Source: Trichoplusia ni (lineage: Eukaryota > Arthropoda > Insecta > Lepidoptera > Noctuidae). From it: 64,000 nt of DNA. The position numbers and the translations under genes are program-made. The DNA lies in assembly GCF_003590095.1 (NCBI RefSeq), contig NC_039492.1, forward strand, positions 10,726,001 through 10,790,000, read 5' to 3'. The notes beneath the pieces were generated by a model. The model was not told the DNA's origin and searched no databases. It saw only the letters and a list, made by a program, of their open reading frames with translations. Positions 26,003 through 37,577 of this stretch are shown here, piece by piece (the stretch's first letter is position 1; each line of letters begins with the position of its first letter).

Positions 26003-29000
26003 ATGGCTTATTTAACTCAGCCGGATTATGTGAAGTATATATGTTCTTGTGGACAGTTGAAACCTATCACGAGTCTTTATTTTTGCAGACATTGCTTAAA
26101 AATACGTTGCGGTTTCTGCATTTGTCATGAGGTAACCCACTTTTTATTAGTTTTTACTGTATAAATACGTAATAAAATTGCAAATTTTTAATTTGAATTA
26201 TTTTTGAAGTTATCTGGGTTATCGTTACTGAGCATGACATAAGTATTATGCTGTGAGAATTCTCATTAAAATTTCTCTGTAAATTCAACTTGACACACCT
26301 ATTCATTTTTCTAGAGCAGTATTATTTTGTAATGAGTATAGCGAGAACGGAATTGCACCTATGCTTTTGTCTTGTGATGACATATTTGCTATTTTATTAT
26401 TTCTCATGTATGAAATGTAGTCTGGTGCCTTATACATGATCTTGGGACATAAGATGATTCAATGTCATTGTTATGTTTCTGGGTTTTGAAGTAAACCTAC
26501 TAACATAATAAACAACTCAGTTTTCACATGTTTTAGAACAATGCCACTGAGTAACAAATACCTTTCTAGACAAAATACATTATACTACTCATACAAAATT
26601 GTATACATTGATATTATACCTCCAAATTTAAATGTATCCACAATTTTATAAAAACATATTTTTATGGAAATTGAAATTGATTAATATATTTTATATATTA
26701 AAGCTGTTCTTAAGGCTGTCACATTTTTCAGAATTGAAAATGACCCTCTTAAATATTCCAGGTGGACTCCCACTACTGTGCTAACTGTCTGGAGAACATG
26801 CCATCCTCCGAGGCTCGCCTTAAGAAAAACCGCTGCAGCAGCTGCTTTGATTGCCCCAGCTGCTTCCACACTCTGTCCACAAGGGCCACCACACAGCAGC
26901 GGCAGGTGCTGCAGGACCCCGCCGCTGGTGGGGACACCAAGGTTGAGAGCAAGCAACCCAAGAAGATGTATTACTTGTCCTGCTTTAACTGTAGATGGAC
27001 TTCCAGGGATGTTGGTATTCCAGATCAGCCTGTTGGTTAGTACACAATTACTGTACTGAGATTGTTGAATAATCATTTGGTCTTAACACTCTTGTTCACC
27101 TCTGGCTGAAACAAATGCTATTTCTTTGTTGTAATAAGTCATAGAGAATCTAGGTACATCTGCAGTTTTCAATCAAAATCTCTTTCTGTTTATTAGCATC
27201 AGGAGGTTGGCCAGAAAGGACCAACCCCCATGCTGCCCGGGTGAACCAGCTCATAGACTACTACAAAGCAATAGCACAACAGGAGAAACAAGAGAAAATT
27301 GAGAGGGAGAGGAAGAAGTTCAATATTAGAGGGAAATACATCACTCTAACTGTGAGTACCATATCTTAGGTAAATATTATTCTGTTTATGTTTGATAAAC
27401 ATTTACATTCCTGATTTGATGTAATATCATATTAATACTACTTTCTTTCATTCTTCATTACTATTCCAGTTTAGTCACATAACATAAAATACCTAAAATC
27501 TTACTTAATTTAAATAAATTATTTTAAATTTTTCATGCACTAACAAAAGTAATAAACACTTAACTACGCCATATATCTTAACATTTTATATTATTATAGT
27601 GCAGCATTTTACATTTTATATTGTTATAGGATAAGACTGGTCTAACCGGCGCCATGGCACGCAACATCGCGGGTCTGCCGTCGAGCGAGAGCTCGTCCTC
27701 CGCCATCGCGAACTTCGTGCCGAGCGTGGCGACCGCCGAGGTAGACGAACTGCCGGAAGATATATTCACCAAGGAGGTCAACTTGAATCAGAGTTAGTAT
27801 TAAAATTGATGAAAGAAGATTTTAGGGCTAATAATGCTTGTTAGCTCGTTGAGATGTCATTGCGCCGCGATACTGTTTGTTTTGGTGTCGCGTCGGTAAG
27901 AACATTATGTGCTTCGTCAATATATATGATAAATGTATTTATTAGTTTTAGGTTTAGTTAGCTGCTTTAAAAAGTCACTTGGATTCGTAAAAGAAAAACC
28001 CCGAATAATCTATACAGATATTATTTACTGACTAACAAACAGTCTTTATTTCTTATATTAAATAGCGTAAGCATGTTCATGTTTATAAGATGCAAAAATT
28101 AAGCAATATTGATTCATAAATTTAATATGCATGAAGCTGATGTTTATAAAACTGGGTTCTAGGTAGAGATTATTTGGAACCAGTTTTCTGGACTCATTTG
28201 ATTACTGTATGTGCTCAGCAACCAAAATATCTTGTTATTCTCTTCTAACCAATCACCGGCTTAAAGACCCTGAATTTCCGCTTGGACTTTATGACTCCAG
28301 CAATAAAGTCGTATTTTCAATACTGCCCGTTAGTAACAAGCATGCCGCAGCGGCTGGCCTCCCCCGACTGGCAGCCGGTGTCGGTGTCCCGCCTGCACCC
28401 GCTCGCCAAGCTGCTCAGCGTCAAGCGCAGTCAGCGCTGCCGCGCCTGCGACCACAACCTCACCAAGCCCGAGTACAACCCCGGATCCATCAAGTTTAAG
28501 ATTGAACTGCTTGCTTAGTAAGTATTTCTTAGACTAGTTAGTCTTAACAATAGAATACTTAATGAGTATTACATCTTTTTGTAAATAAAACAAACTTTAT
28601 GCCTTTAAACTTCGTGGGTGACACTGCAAATCACAAACACGAAACCCAATCTTCAAAATCAATACTAAAAAATACGTTTTCTATCATTTAGCTACCACGT
28701 ACCCGAAGTGAAGATAATCTCCCACGAGCCGGTCAAGCCTGGTGAGAAAACAGCTCTATTCCTGAAGCTGACGAACCCGACGGGACACGAGATGCAGCTG
28801 CGACTGCTGCAGCCCGAGGACATCCCGCCGCCGGAGGAGAAGGAGGAACCCAAGAGCATCGACAAGTCACTGGAGAGGTCACTGGTCTTGGAAAAGGTGA
28901 AAATCGATCTTAGAGCCTTAGAAGATTTAAAGTCAAATGTTCTATATCTCTGTTACTTTGTTGCTATATAAATGTGAATGTTGTAGGAGGTGGCGTATTG

Positions 29001-29806
29001 AATTTTTCAATGTGAAAACTGTATAAATATTTAAACTGTTTAAATTAATGTAACAGGCAGCTCTCGACACATAAGAGACTGCTCATGTGTTTTTCGGCCT
29101 TTCTATTGATAAAAAAAATAGTGAAAGCATTTCCCTAATAGGATCATCAATTATATTCCTTTAATTTTAGGACACGACGGCGTTTAAGGCGATAGAGCGC
29201 CAGCCGAACATCTCAGCCACGAGTCGTGTGACGTCACCCGGCGTCACGCTGACGCTGGCGCAGCGCGACGACGCTGCAGAGTACGATGATGATGCCCAGC
29301 ATGATACCAACGAGTAAGTATACATTTTTTTTACAAACTTTACAGTATACTTTTGCAACTTTAGGTTATTTCATTTCAAATTATTTGGCAAAACTAAATT
29401 GGAATTGCTTAACCCGTTCAGTAGCGCACAGTCGTTTTGTGTCTTCGATTAAAAACATATTTTCAATCCAAGCTGTTCATGACAGAAGTATATGGCAAAA
29501 TTTAAGACAATTTTTTTGTCTTATCAACAAGTTTCTATCACCATTTCGTGGTGCCTAAGAATCTTCGCAGTATTAAATAATCTCTCTTTCAGCATAATCT
29601 TATGGCGCAAGTCTAACAAGCTGGGCGTGAGGCTGGAGCTGGACACGAGCGCGGAGGCCGTGGGCGGCAGCCCGGCCAGAGCCCTGGTCGCGCTGCAGTA
29701 CTCGTACCGCAACACGGTCCCGCCCGCGCCCAGCGCCGCCGCCTGCCGCGACCACACGCTCTACACCACCCTGCTGCTCGACCTGGGCACCGTCAGCTCC
29801 AACTAG
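26003..29806 (+). CDS. DCTN4: dynactin subunit 4 (p62)
   Basis: Pointed-end subunit of dynactin, the complex that links cytoplasmic dynein to cargo and to Arp1 filaments. Exons: 26003-26131, 26762-27035, 27197-27351, 27630-27792, 28334-28517, 28692-28896, 29171-29313, 29593-29806. Frame is kept throughout, giving 488 aa (human about 460, fly about 520). The start MAYLTQPDYVKY fits the family. The N-terminal zinc-binding cysteines are present as pairs: C14/C16, C28/C31, C36/C39, C49/C52, C68/C71 and C74/C77. They are followed by a further CFNC pair, then a charged helix (residues EKQEKIERERKK). The signature block SVSRLHPLAKLLSVKRSQRC follows, then EYNPGSIKFKIELLAYYHVP. The C terminus ends TLLLDLGTVSSN. 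Exon 5 was begun at the AG before TSMPQRLASPDW because this restores the family's VNL-x-x-x-T-x-x-QRL pattern. A polyadenylation signal lies 164 bases past the stop. Confidence 0.95.
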
Positions 29807-29969
29807 TCGCTACTCACGGTGCTATAGCCTAGCTCATCAACTCCTATTAATCAATGTACTCATTTCACACGCAAATCAATGCAATGTTACTGAAGTTTCG
29901 CATTTGACTAATTAATAAGGAAAACAGTTGTTAATAATATGCCGGGGGTGTAATTCTTTATTTCAGATG

Positions 29970-29975
29970 AATAAA
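29970..29975 (+). terminator. polyadenylation signal of dynactin 4
   Basis: First AATAAA downstream of the dynactin 4 stop codon, about 165 bases away. Other AT-rich hexamers follow, so use of this one is an inference. Confidence 0.5.
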
Positions 29976-31007
29976 GGACGTTCATTTCCTGACAGGTAAA
30001 CCGAGAGATTACTGAAAGTAAATGAAGTTAAATAAGACCAACACAAAACTTTTTGTTATCAAATATTGTTGTTGCTTTTGAATACACGAGAACAATACCG
30101 CGACGTTAAAACTAGACTTCCTTATCAGCCAACTGCGTAACCTTCTATACCAACACTTGTCTAGTCTAAGAAAAAGAAACATAGTGTTATGAGTAAGTGA
30201 TGAAGCATAATATAATCAATAAATTTAACTTAATTACTGAAGTTATAATGAGATTACTGTTGTTGGTTGTGTTGATAAGTTTTATCAATTTTATAACATG
30301 AAATAGGTACTTAAATATTTTAAAAATATGATAAAACATAGTTAACTACCTAAAGAAAGAATTATTTTAACTTATTTCGAAATTGAATTGAAACTGTAAA
30401 AAGATTTGTTTGTTTGTCTTTTTACGGCCAGGTAAACAAAAGCATTATAATATGTCAAGCAGGACCAAGGGATTCATAGATACTCGAGAACTGGAGGTGA
30501 CTACCAATCAAAACAAATTAAAATTCAACAGATTTAAATACGGTTTTGTTTCGAATACTTATTGAGTGGTCGTTACTAATAGTATTGTTAACAGCACTGA
30601 TGTAGCTAGTACTGTTTTTATATCAAATACTAAAATTAATATTAAGGCTGACCATACACAGACTATTTATAGCAGTCCAACTGATCCATGGAGTAGTTTG
30701 TGAATAGGCGGCCTTAGGTACAAGAGCAAGAATGAACAGAATCATACTTATGTGCCTAAACTTAACTTGATATTATATTAAATTCCAGTTTGCGCGGGAG
30801 ATTTTAGTTACATAAGTATTTATTTTTATAGTCTATTTAAACAATAAAGGTATAATTTAGGTTAAGTTCTCATTACTAAATATTGTGCGTATAATCGATA
30901 GCTTGTTAATTTTGCACATTTTATACATAACTGCCAGTATTGGAGCTTGGTTGCATATGTGTAGCTTAATAAAGTATTTTAAACATGGACCCGATTTTTA
31001 TTCTTCT

Positions 31008-31394
31008 TGCTTCTCTATGTTCAGGAGGAGCTCGTGGCTGTGCTATAACCGCATAAGTGATTCGATCACAGTTTAAGCTATGCTGGACGCGGTTGGTCCG
31101 TAGATGGGTGACCATCTTTTTCATAGCGAGTTCCTCCGTGTTTCGGAAGGCACGTTAAATTGTGCGTCCCGGCTGTTTTTCCTACATCTTTGACAGTCGT
31201 TACAGGTAGTCAGAAGCTTGAAAAAGTCTGACAGTCAGTCTAACCAAGGGGTGCCGTGTTGCTCAGGTAACTGGGTTGAGGAGGTCAGATAGGCAGTCGC
31301 TCCTTGTACTGCTGAAACCGGTTGGACTGGTAGCCGACCCTAACATAGTTGGGAAAAGGCTAGGCCCATGATGATGATGCTTCTCTATGTTCAG
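31008..31394 (+). mobile_element. full-length 5S-rRNA-like SINE with 17-bp target-site duplication
   Basis: The element (31025-31377) is flanked by an exact 17-bp duplication, tgcttctctatgttcag, at 31008-31024 and 31378-31394. Near its start, cgatcacagtttaagctat and then gatgggtgacca resemble the internal control region of 5S rRNA (cgatcaccgaagttaagca ... gatgggtgacc). This suggests a SINE3-type, 5S-derived head. The 3' end carries gactggtagccgaccctaac and ends in an atgatgatg run instead of poly(A). A second full copy is at 39514-39877. Confidence 0.8.
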
Positions 31395-31420
31395 AAGAAA
31401 ATTGCATTTTAAACCAAACC

Positions 31421-31426
31421 TTTATT
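31421..31426 (-). terminator. polyadenylation signal of PPOX
   Basis: AATAAA on the minus strand, about 104 bases past the PPOX stop. It lies between the stop and the SINE. Confidence 0.5.
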
Positions 31427-31529
31427 AACAAAAATATACAAAATAAATGCTCAGTAATAAAAAACATGCACACCCCTAAAAAGACAAGCAATTAGACCCA
31501 AAAGTTGTAGAAACATTTCTTCATGAATG

Positions 31530-32969
31530 TCATGTTGGTTTGTCATGAAATACACAAGGACTATCCTCCACTTGAGTTTTGGCAGAAAAAATAACGTCAT
31601 TTATGCCTACACCATCATAACTGCAGCCAACCAGAGATATAGGCAAGTTATTGACTTGGATGTACTCACGGATCCTGTCTACCCTCTCATAATGACCTAT
31701 TACATACTGTGGTATACATTTCTTCAAAATGTTAACATTTGAAGCAGTTGGACTTTCCTTTATCTTCAGTATCTTGCGTATCTCTGCCAGAGCTATTTCC
31801 ATCAACATGTTTTCAGGAGGATTGGCACCAAACTTCTCTTCAAACCATTTCCCCCCAAGCATCACAGTTAGAACAGTTCCGTTTTGATCAGGTATGCAAC
31901 AGGAATCAAAGACAACTCCAAGAATAGGACAGTTTTCAATTGGGGGCACTAGAAATCCAAAGGCGGGCTTAATAAGGTTTTCCGTTGTGTCAAAGTATAA
32001 GTTAACTATGGCTACAGTTACAAAAGGAATTTCATATAAACTTTCTGCTAATACTGGATGTTGTTTTTCAACTAACTTTGCAAGAGAATAAGCTGGTATT
32101 GATGCATAAACATGGTTAGCTGTCAGAGTTATACCATTATTGTTTTTCAATGCCACTGAGCTGGAGTCAACAAACTCAATTTCTTCCACTTGAGAGTTTA
32201 GTTTGACAGTCACATTGTTTTCAACTAAATAATTATGTAAAGTATCAGGAAATGTTTCCAAACCACCCTTTATAGTGTAAACATTCCATTTCTCTTCCTG
32301 TGCTCTTTTTGCTAACTCACTTAATTCTAAATCACCTGCTGATTTAGAATTAAACATCGACTTCATTAATCCTTTCACAACTCCTCCATGATTTTGCTCC
32401 CATTCAAATAATGTTTTCATTAGAAATTTTACAGATATTTGTTTGGCGTCTCCAGCACAAATACCACATATCATTGGAGATATAGCATAATCTGCTATTT
32501 CTTTACCAAATCTTCTTTCAACAAAATTGTAAATTGAGTCATCCTCCATTTCTTTATAAGGTGACTTAATATCATTGAACAGAGCATAAATAAGGGGTTT
32601 AGAGAACGGTTGATTCTTCTGGAAGACACTTATTAAACTCGAAGGTAAGATATGTAGATTATTTCGTACATAAATCATTCTGTTCTTGGCCGCCGGATGG
32701 TCTGGTTTGATGGGTGCTATGTGCTCACTGAGACCGAGATCTTGGATCATATTTAACGTGTTCAGTCCAGTGGTTCCTTTAGGTCGAATAGTTCTTGGAC
32801 CTTGCTCGAACAAATAGTCCTTGGTTCGGATAGTTTTGATCCAGCCGCCGCAGTAGTTAGTCGCTTCTAACAGGAATAATTTCAGATTGCTGTTGTTGTT
32901 AATATTATTTTTGAGTAAATAATAACCCGTAGATAGGCCTCCTAGCCCACCGCCCAGTATTGCAGTCAT
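31530..32969 (-). CDS. PPOX: protoporphyrinogen oxidase, intronless
   Basis: FAD enzyme of the inner mitochondrial membrane that oxidises protoporphyrinogen IX to protoporphyrin IX, the penultimate step of haem synthesis. The frame is a single uninterrupted exon of 479 codons, the normal length for the animal enzyme (about 475-480). The N terminus MTAILGGGLGGLSTGYYLLK holds the dinucleotide-binding GxGGLS motif. The early block GGWIKTIRTKDYLFEQGPRT fits the substrate and FAD region. PMICGICAGD and the C-terminal CSYDGVGINDVIFSAK are strong family signatures; the latter closes the FAD site. As in other PPOX proteins, no cleavable presequence is obvious. The gene is transcribed divergently from the JmjC gene, with about 1.17 kb between the start codons. 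Confidence 0.95.
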   Translation of the reverse strand: MTAILGGGLGGLSTGYYLLKNNINNNSNLKLFLLEATNYCGGWIKTIRTKDYLFEQGPRTIRPKGTTGLNTLNMIQDLGLSEHIAPIKPDHPAAKNRMIYVRNNLHILPSSLISVFQKNQPFSKPLIYALFNDIKSPYKEMEDDSIYNFVERRFGKEIADYAISPMICGICAGDAKQISVKFLMKTLFEWEQNHGGVVKGLMKSMFNSKSAGDLELSELAKRAQEEKWNVYTIKGGLETFPDTLHNYLVENNVTVKLNSQVEEIEFVDSSSVALKNNNGITLTANHVYASIPAYSLAKLVEKQHPVLAESLYEIPFVTVAIVNLYFDTTENLIKPAFGFLVPPIENCPILGVVFDSCCIPDQNGTVLTVMLGGKWFEEKFGANPPENMLMEIALAEIRKILKIKESPTASNVNILKKCIPQYVIGHYERVDRIREYIQVNNLPISLVGCSYDGVGINDVIFSAKTQVEDSPCVFHDKPT

Positions 32970-33019
32970 GATTCAGTGAAAATATCGTATTATTTTACTG
33001 TTAATAATGTCCTCTCCCT

Positions 33020-33034
33020 ACTGACCTGAACTGA
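33020..33034 (-). promoter_or_regulatory. possible initiators of PPOX
   Basis: Two TCAGT pentamers on the minus strand (33034-33030 and 33024-33020) match the arthropod initiator. They sit about 52-65 bases upstream of the PPOX start codon. No TATA box is evident, so the call is weak. Confidence 0.35.
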
Positions 33035-34078
33035 ACTGTTTGTTTTGACATCTGCTTGTATGTCAAACATGACGTAAGTTGGATGACAATAACAAAACAG
33101 CTGAGAACACGGAACAGGATTTTTTTCACTTATTTACCAACCATTACCAGATAGTATTTTACATACCTATCAGAGAAATCTAAGTTTTTATTTTAATGAA
33201 GTTTTTTATCACTACAAATGTATTTTTTTTTTAATTGATTTTTTTATAAAAATAAAAAAGTCAAAGATAAACACGTTGGTAAAACGTATGGAAATTAGCC
33301 CTCACTTGTCGGTCAAAAGTGTACCGATATGTAATGTTACCACGAAACAGAAAACCAGTTTTTTTCTGTTCCGTGAATGTCCCGTGTGACATCACTTATC
33401 ACATTTCTACATCATGTACCATATTCATAAGTTATAGATGTATTGAAATATTTATCTTTTAAAAAGTCGACCATTAATATTTTTTTTTTTTTTCAAATTT
33501 TTGGCGGTCATCATGATTTTCACCCCACAGCATACAACTTTTCTTAAGATAAAGTAGGGTTGCTTTTCGTATTATTCTTAAGCACATTATGTACTTTATA
33601 GGACACAAACAGGGTAGATTTGTATCATGTCTCCACAAGCGTGAACCGTGTAACGAGGCCACAGATGCTGTGCCGCGACAGATAATGAATTTCAATTTCA
33701 TACCTATTGCACCCGCAACGAATTATGTATCCCACACTATAGGACACTTCTAGAGTGGACAAAACGATAAAGTTTAAATACTATTATAATATTCTATTAC
33801 GACTTTTCACCAAGCTGGTCTCCTACCATTTTACGAATCTCATCAAACTTCTTGGAAGTCCAATTAATCGTAATTATTCAGAAATCAATAATAAATGTAA
33901 AGACAGAAAAACCAGAACCTTCCATAAAATATTAACTTCCATCCAAACAAGACCACTTTTTGTCTTTATACAAGACCTCTTTTTGTATTTATACAAAAAG
34001 AGCTCTATAAATATTGCGGTATTTTAAGCTCCGTAAACTTCTGGACACTGCTGTTCAAGCGCTAAATAATTTCGACCC

Positions 34079-34114
34079 TATAAAATCCTTTGAGGGCGTC
34101 GCAACCCTTTCAGT
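34079..34114 (+). promoter_or_regulatory. core promoter of the JmjC gene: TATA box plus TCAGT initiator
   Basis: TATAAA at 34079-34084 is followed by the arthropod initiator TCAGT at 34110-34114, a spacing of about 31 bases, which is the ideal distance. This predicts transcription starting near 34112 and a 5' UTR of about 30 bases before the ATG at 34142. Confidence 0.65.
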
Positions 34115-34141
34115 TGATCTAGAACTTTGGAACCGATCACA

Positions 34142-36648
34142 ATGAGTCAGTCCGTTCGTCCAAAATCTTGTGCAAAAACCTATAAAACTGCTGAGCTGAA
34201 AGTGTTAAAGATCCTCAGTAAAATTGATAGTTTGAAATTGAGTAGTTCATACATAAGTCAGCTTGATATCCCCAAAAGTAGTGAAAGTAATGTTTTGCGG
34301 CGAAAATCAACGGTTTATGTATCGCTAGCAGCAGTCCTTGTTGGTGTGATGCTACTCAGTGCACGATGGGTTCATAAAGAACTTCTTGGAAATAGAGTAA
34401 GTAGTTAGTAAGAAGAGAGTGAACTTTTGTGTTTAATAGCAAGGTGGAAAGCAAATCTATATTTATTTGATTTTACAGAACTGCATCTTGGAATTGCCAT
34501 CATTCTCGAAATCAGTTTTCCGTCCACCGGAAGATTGCTCTATGTGTGCGGGAGTTGATGACGTAGTGCGGATCGCAAACACTACAGCTGAGGAATTTGA
34601 AGAAAAGTACGCGTATAGCACCACTCCGGTTATAGTCACCGATGCCACAAACGGATGGAGAGCATTAGAGGTAAGTACCTTCGTGTTAAGTTCTATTTAG
34701 CAATAGAACCTCACCATGTTTAAGTTAAGTCTGATATTTTACCTCATTTTCTTTTTTATAGGAATTCGATTTCAAGTTCTTTGCTGACTTCTATCGCGAC
34801 GGCAAAAGCATGGGAAAGCAAATCAATGACTGCTTCTACTTCGCTTACAAATCAGGTCTGAACTCGCTTAACGAAGTGTTCAGTATGGATGAAACGAGGG
34901 CCAACCTGTCTGGCAAGCCGTGGTACGTAGGTTGGAGCACATGCTACGATGAGGAGACCAGAAAACTACGGACCTTCTACAATCGCCCGTACTTTTTGCC
35001 AAAGACGGCTGAGAGTGATATGGTGGACTGGATCTTCATGGGAGGTCCGGGTCAAGGCGCGCATATGCACGTAAGTTGATGTCATATTTTTTCGGAGTGA
35101 AAAGCTTATCACTCGAATTCTTAACGACTTTCACCGACTAAAACTACTCCGTACCTCTTCAGCTGCCCGAGTCGGAGTTTTAGCTAGAAATTACGGGGTA
35201 CGTAAGAAACAAATTCGATAGACTTTTTTTGAAAATAGTAAGGTATGTGCTAATTAACCATTTGATCTGGCAGTTTCGTTAAGCTCACATCTCTCAAGTC
35301 CACGTCAAATGGTGATGCCACCAAATTCTCAAACCTTAAGGACCAATATACTTTTCCGTCGCTAACAATTAACGAAGAACTAGGTACTAAAAAGTTCTAC
35401 ACTTTAGGCAGTAATTATATTGTGTACTTGACTTATTATACAGAATGATATCCATTACAGGTGGACTCAGTGAAGCACATGTCGTGGCAGGCGCAGGTGC
35501 GCGGCCACAAGCAGTGGCAGCTGGCGCCGCCGCCCGAGTGCCTCTACCAGTGTCGGTGGATCACCTTCACTGTAGCGCCCTCCGAAATCTGTGAGTGGTT
35601 CTTTGTTCTTTATTTTAAGACTAATATTAGGGATATATATTTAATTTATTTTTTGAAATGAAACTACTTTTACGGATTTTATCGCGGTTAATTTTTGACG
35701 TCAAGCAAGTACAGCGAGACAACAAGCTCCAAGTTCCATGGCCCCGTCACAGAAACCGAGTGAAGCCAGCCACTGCTGATCGTTTGCTTGCTGTACTACC
35801 ATATATCAGAGGAGTCACTGACAAGTTTGGTTACATCCTGAAGCGAGCTTCAATTAAAACATACTTCAAGCCGCCCAAGAAGATTAGCCAGTCCTAAACA
35901 TCCGTCAAGTGTCACATACCTCTACAAGATGCAGGAGTATACAATCTAGATTGTAACTGCGGCCTCTCTTACATCGGTCAAACCAAACGAAGCATAGGGA
36001 CCCGCGTGAAAGAACACATAGCTGACGTCAAACACCAGTTCCAGCCATTATATTAGATTTGACCAACCACAGATCCTCGCTAAAGAATCCAAATTCCGAC
36101 CTAGGATGTTTCGCGAGGCTATTGAGATTAAAAAACACTCTAATTTCAATAGAGAAGATGGCTGGAAGATACCACCTACTTGGGATCCAATAATAAATAA
36201 ACTCAAGACCAAACCCAAGAGCAGCGCTGCAAGACATCAAGACACAGTGAGCTCATACTAGCGTAGGTCGGACCACAAATAATTAATTAAAATATGAAGG
36301 TAGAACGAGCAACATCTTCTGTCAAGACGAACGCCATCTCAGTCTGCCCGTGACCATGACATCTGCAAAGGTTTCGAAACGTCGGGAACTAAAATAAAAA
36401 ATTAAACCGCGATAAAATCCGTAAAAGTAGTTTCATTTCAATGTCTAACATTCGCGTAAACCTAAGAAACCATTATTTTTTATCTGTTACTTCCAAAATT
36501 TTATATTTATAAGTCCTATAAATATTAAGCTGATATTTTTATCCATTGTCTTCCAATTTCAGTGGTGGTGGACACGAATAGATGGTATCACAAGACAAAC
36601 GTGCTTCCCGGCGACATCAGCATTACTATTGGCGCTGAATACGACTAA
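34142..36648 (+). CDS. membrane-anchored JmjC/cupin-type oxygenase, uncharacterised
   Basis: Exons 34142-34396, 34479-34670, 34762-35070, 35461-35590 and 36563-36648 join in frame to 323 aa. The start at ATG 34142 has a good context (cacaATGa). Residues 56-74 (STVYVSLAAVLVGVMLLSA) form one hydrophobic segment after a basic stretch, suggesting a type II membrane anchor with the catalytic part in the lumen or outside. The JmjC-like core shows GAHMHVD, where His252 and Asp254 form the HxD iron site. It is followed by VRGHKQWQLAPP, the usual VxGxKxWxLxPP strand. His305 in RWYHKTNVLPGDI is the candidate distal iron ligand. The family is Fe(II)/2-oxoglutarate dioxygenases (hydroxylases or demethylases), but the substrate is unknown. 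CSMCAG and several other cysteines could form disulfides if luminal. A dead transposon sits in the last intron. Confidence 0.85.
35653..36441 (+). mobile_element. degenerate Penelope-like element with GIY-YIG remnant and inverted ends
   Basis: Lies in intron 4 of the JmjC gene. About 44-bp ends are inverted copies of each other (35653-35696 and 36396-36441) with a one-base indel. Between them, the frame from about 35710 reads LPYIRGVTDKFGYILKRA, the linker typical of Penelope-like retroelements. It then meets a stop (35894-35897 area) and reads GVYNLDCNCGLSYIGQTKRS with TRVKEHI, a GIY-YIG endonuclease core. After a frame change it gives PRMFREAIEIKK and NFNREDGWKIPPTWDP, the usual C-terminal block, ending in a stop at 36259-36261. 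The reverse transcriptase part is absent, so this is a 5'-truncated, inactive copy. Confidence 0.85.
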
Positions 36649-37027
36649 ACATGTGGAAACTGAATCTGTTGTAACCGTTACGATACCAGTATTTTCAAAT
36701 TACTCTTTCCGTAGATTTAAAATGAAACAAAAATATGTAATGCTACTAAAACCTTTAATCATCACCGTAAATCTACATGCTACGTGACACTCAGCGAGGT
36801 TCTAACTTGAAACATTGACTGGAATGACAATCAGTAATAATACAGAGAGCGTCTGACACATACAATATACGTTTCGGATAACAATTACATTGTTACAACT
36901 GCAGATTACATCTATTGCTTTACTTGGGAGTTCACATAAAAAATATTGATCAGTAATTCACTCAAAATTGTAACTTAAATCGCAATACTGCATTAATCAC
37001 ATTTAAAATCGTATCATTGAGTCTCGG

Positions 37028-37033
37028 AATAAA
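37028..37033 (+). terminator. polyadenylation signal of the JmjC gene
   Basis: First clear AATAAA after the JmjC stop, about 380 bases downstream. Later AATAAA copies near 37140 and 37217 are alternatives. Confidence 0.4.
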
Positions 37034-37571
37034 AAGTTCGACATATAAAATATTTTAAGTACAACAATTGGATCTTATACTGGGTAACACGAAGAGTGGC
37101 CGTTCACACTTTTATAACTTACAAAAACTTGGGATTAAATAAAAAATCTTTATTAACTATGAAAATACAAAAGGAAAATGATTTATTTGTAATCTGTACC
37201 CTTGATGTTGTAGTAAATAAATCTGATTGACTTTCACGTTACTTTTAATTACCTACTCAGGATTAACTTTTTTTATAATTATATAATTTATTGGATACAT
37301 AGGGCGCTACAGGAAACTCGTATATATTGAACTCTTACTTATAGCATGGAATGATTGCACATTCAAAGACCAGTAAATATTTGGTCTCAAGCTGCAGTCA
37401 CTATAATATTGTGACATTAACATCGACTACAAACATTAATTTGGGTACATAATTACTTAAGAATTCACTATGAATATACTGTTTCATCGCTATACTCAGG
37501 TCTTGTACAAGGCGAACAGAAATTCTTCATCGATTTTAAATTCGTTTTATTTTCGTGAGAAAATTGCTCTA

Positions 37572-37577
37572 TTTATT
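37572..37577 (-). terminator. polyadenylation signal of V-ATPase subunit a
   Basis: AATAAA on the minus strand, about 117 bases past the V-ATPase stop codon (37696-37694). Confidence 0.5.

Larger units (their letters stand above)
29807..31529. other. convergent intergenic region (dynactin 4 / PPOX 3' sides)
   Basis: Holds the 3' UTRs of two genes that point at each other and one full-length 5S-like SINE at 31025-31377. Nothing else with coding or RNA features was recognised. Confidence 0.6.
32970..34141. other. shared upstream region of PPOX and the JmjC gene
   Basis: This 1.17-kb divergent intergenic region carries the JmjC core promoter (34079-34114) and two TCAGT initiator-like sites on the PPOX side. 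The middle is AT-rich with T runs. No further gene was recognised. Confidence 0.6.

Noticed and set aside
35653..36441. Inverted repeats around the Penelope relic taken as a cut-and-paste DNA transposon
   Set aside because: The interior encodes a GIY-YIG/Penelope C terminus, so the ends are better explained as Penelope terminal repeats.
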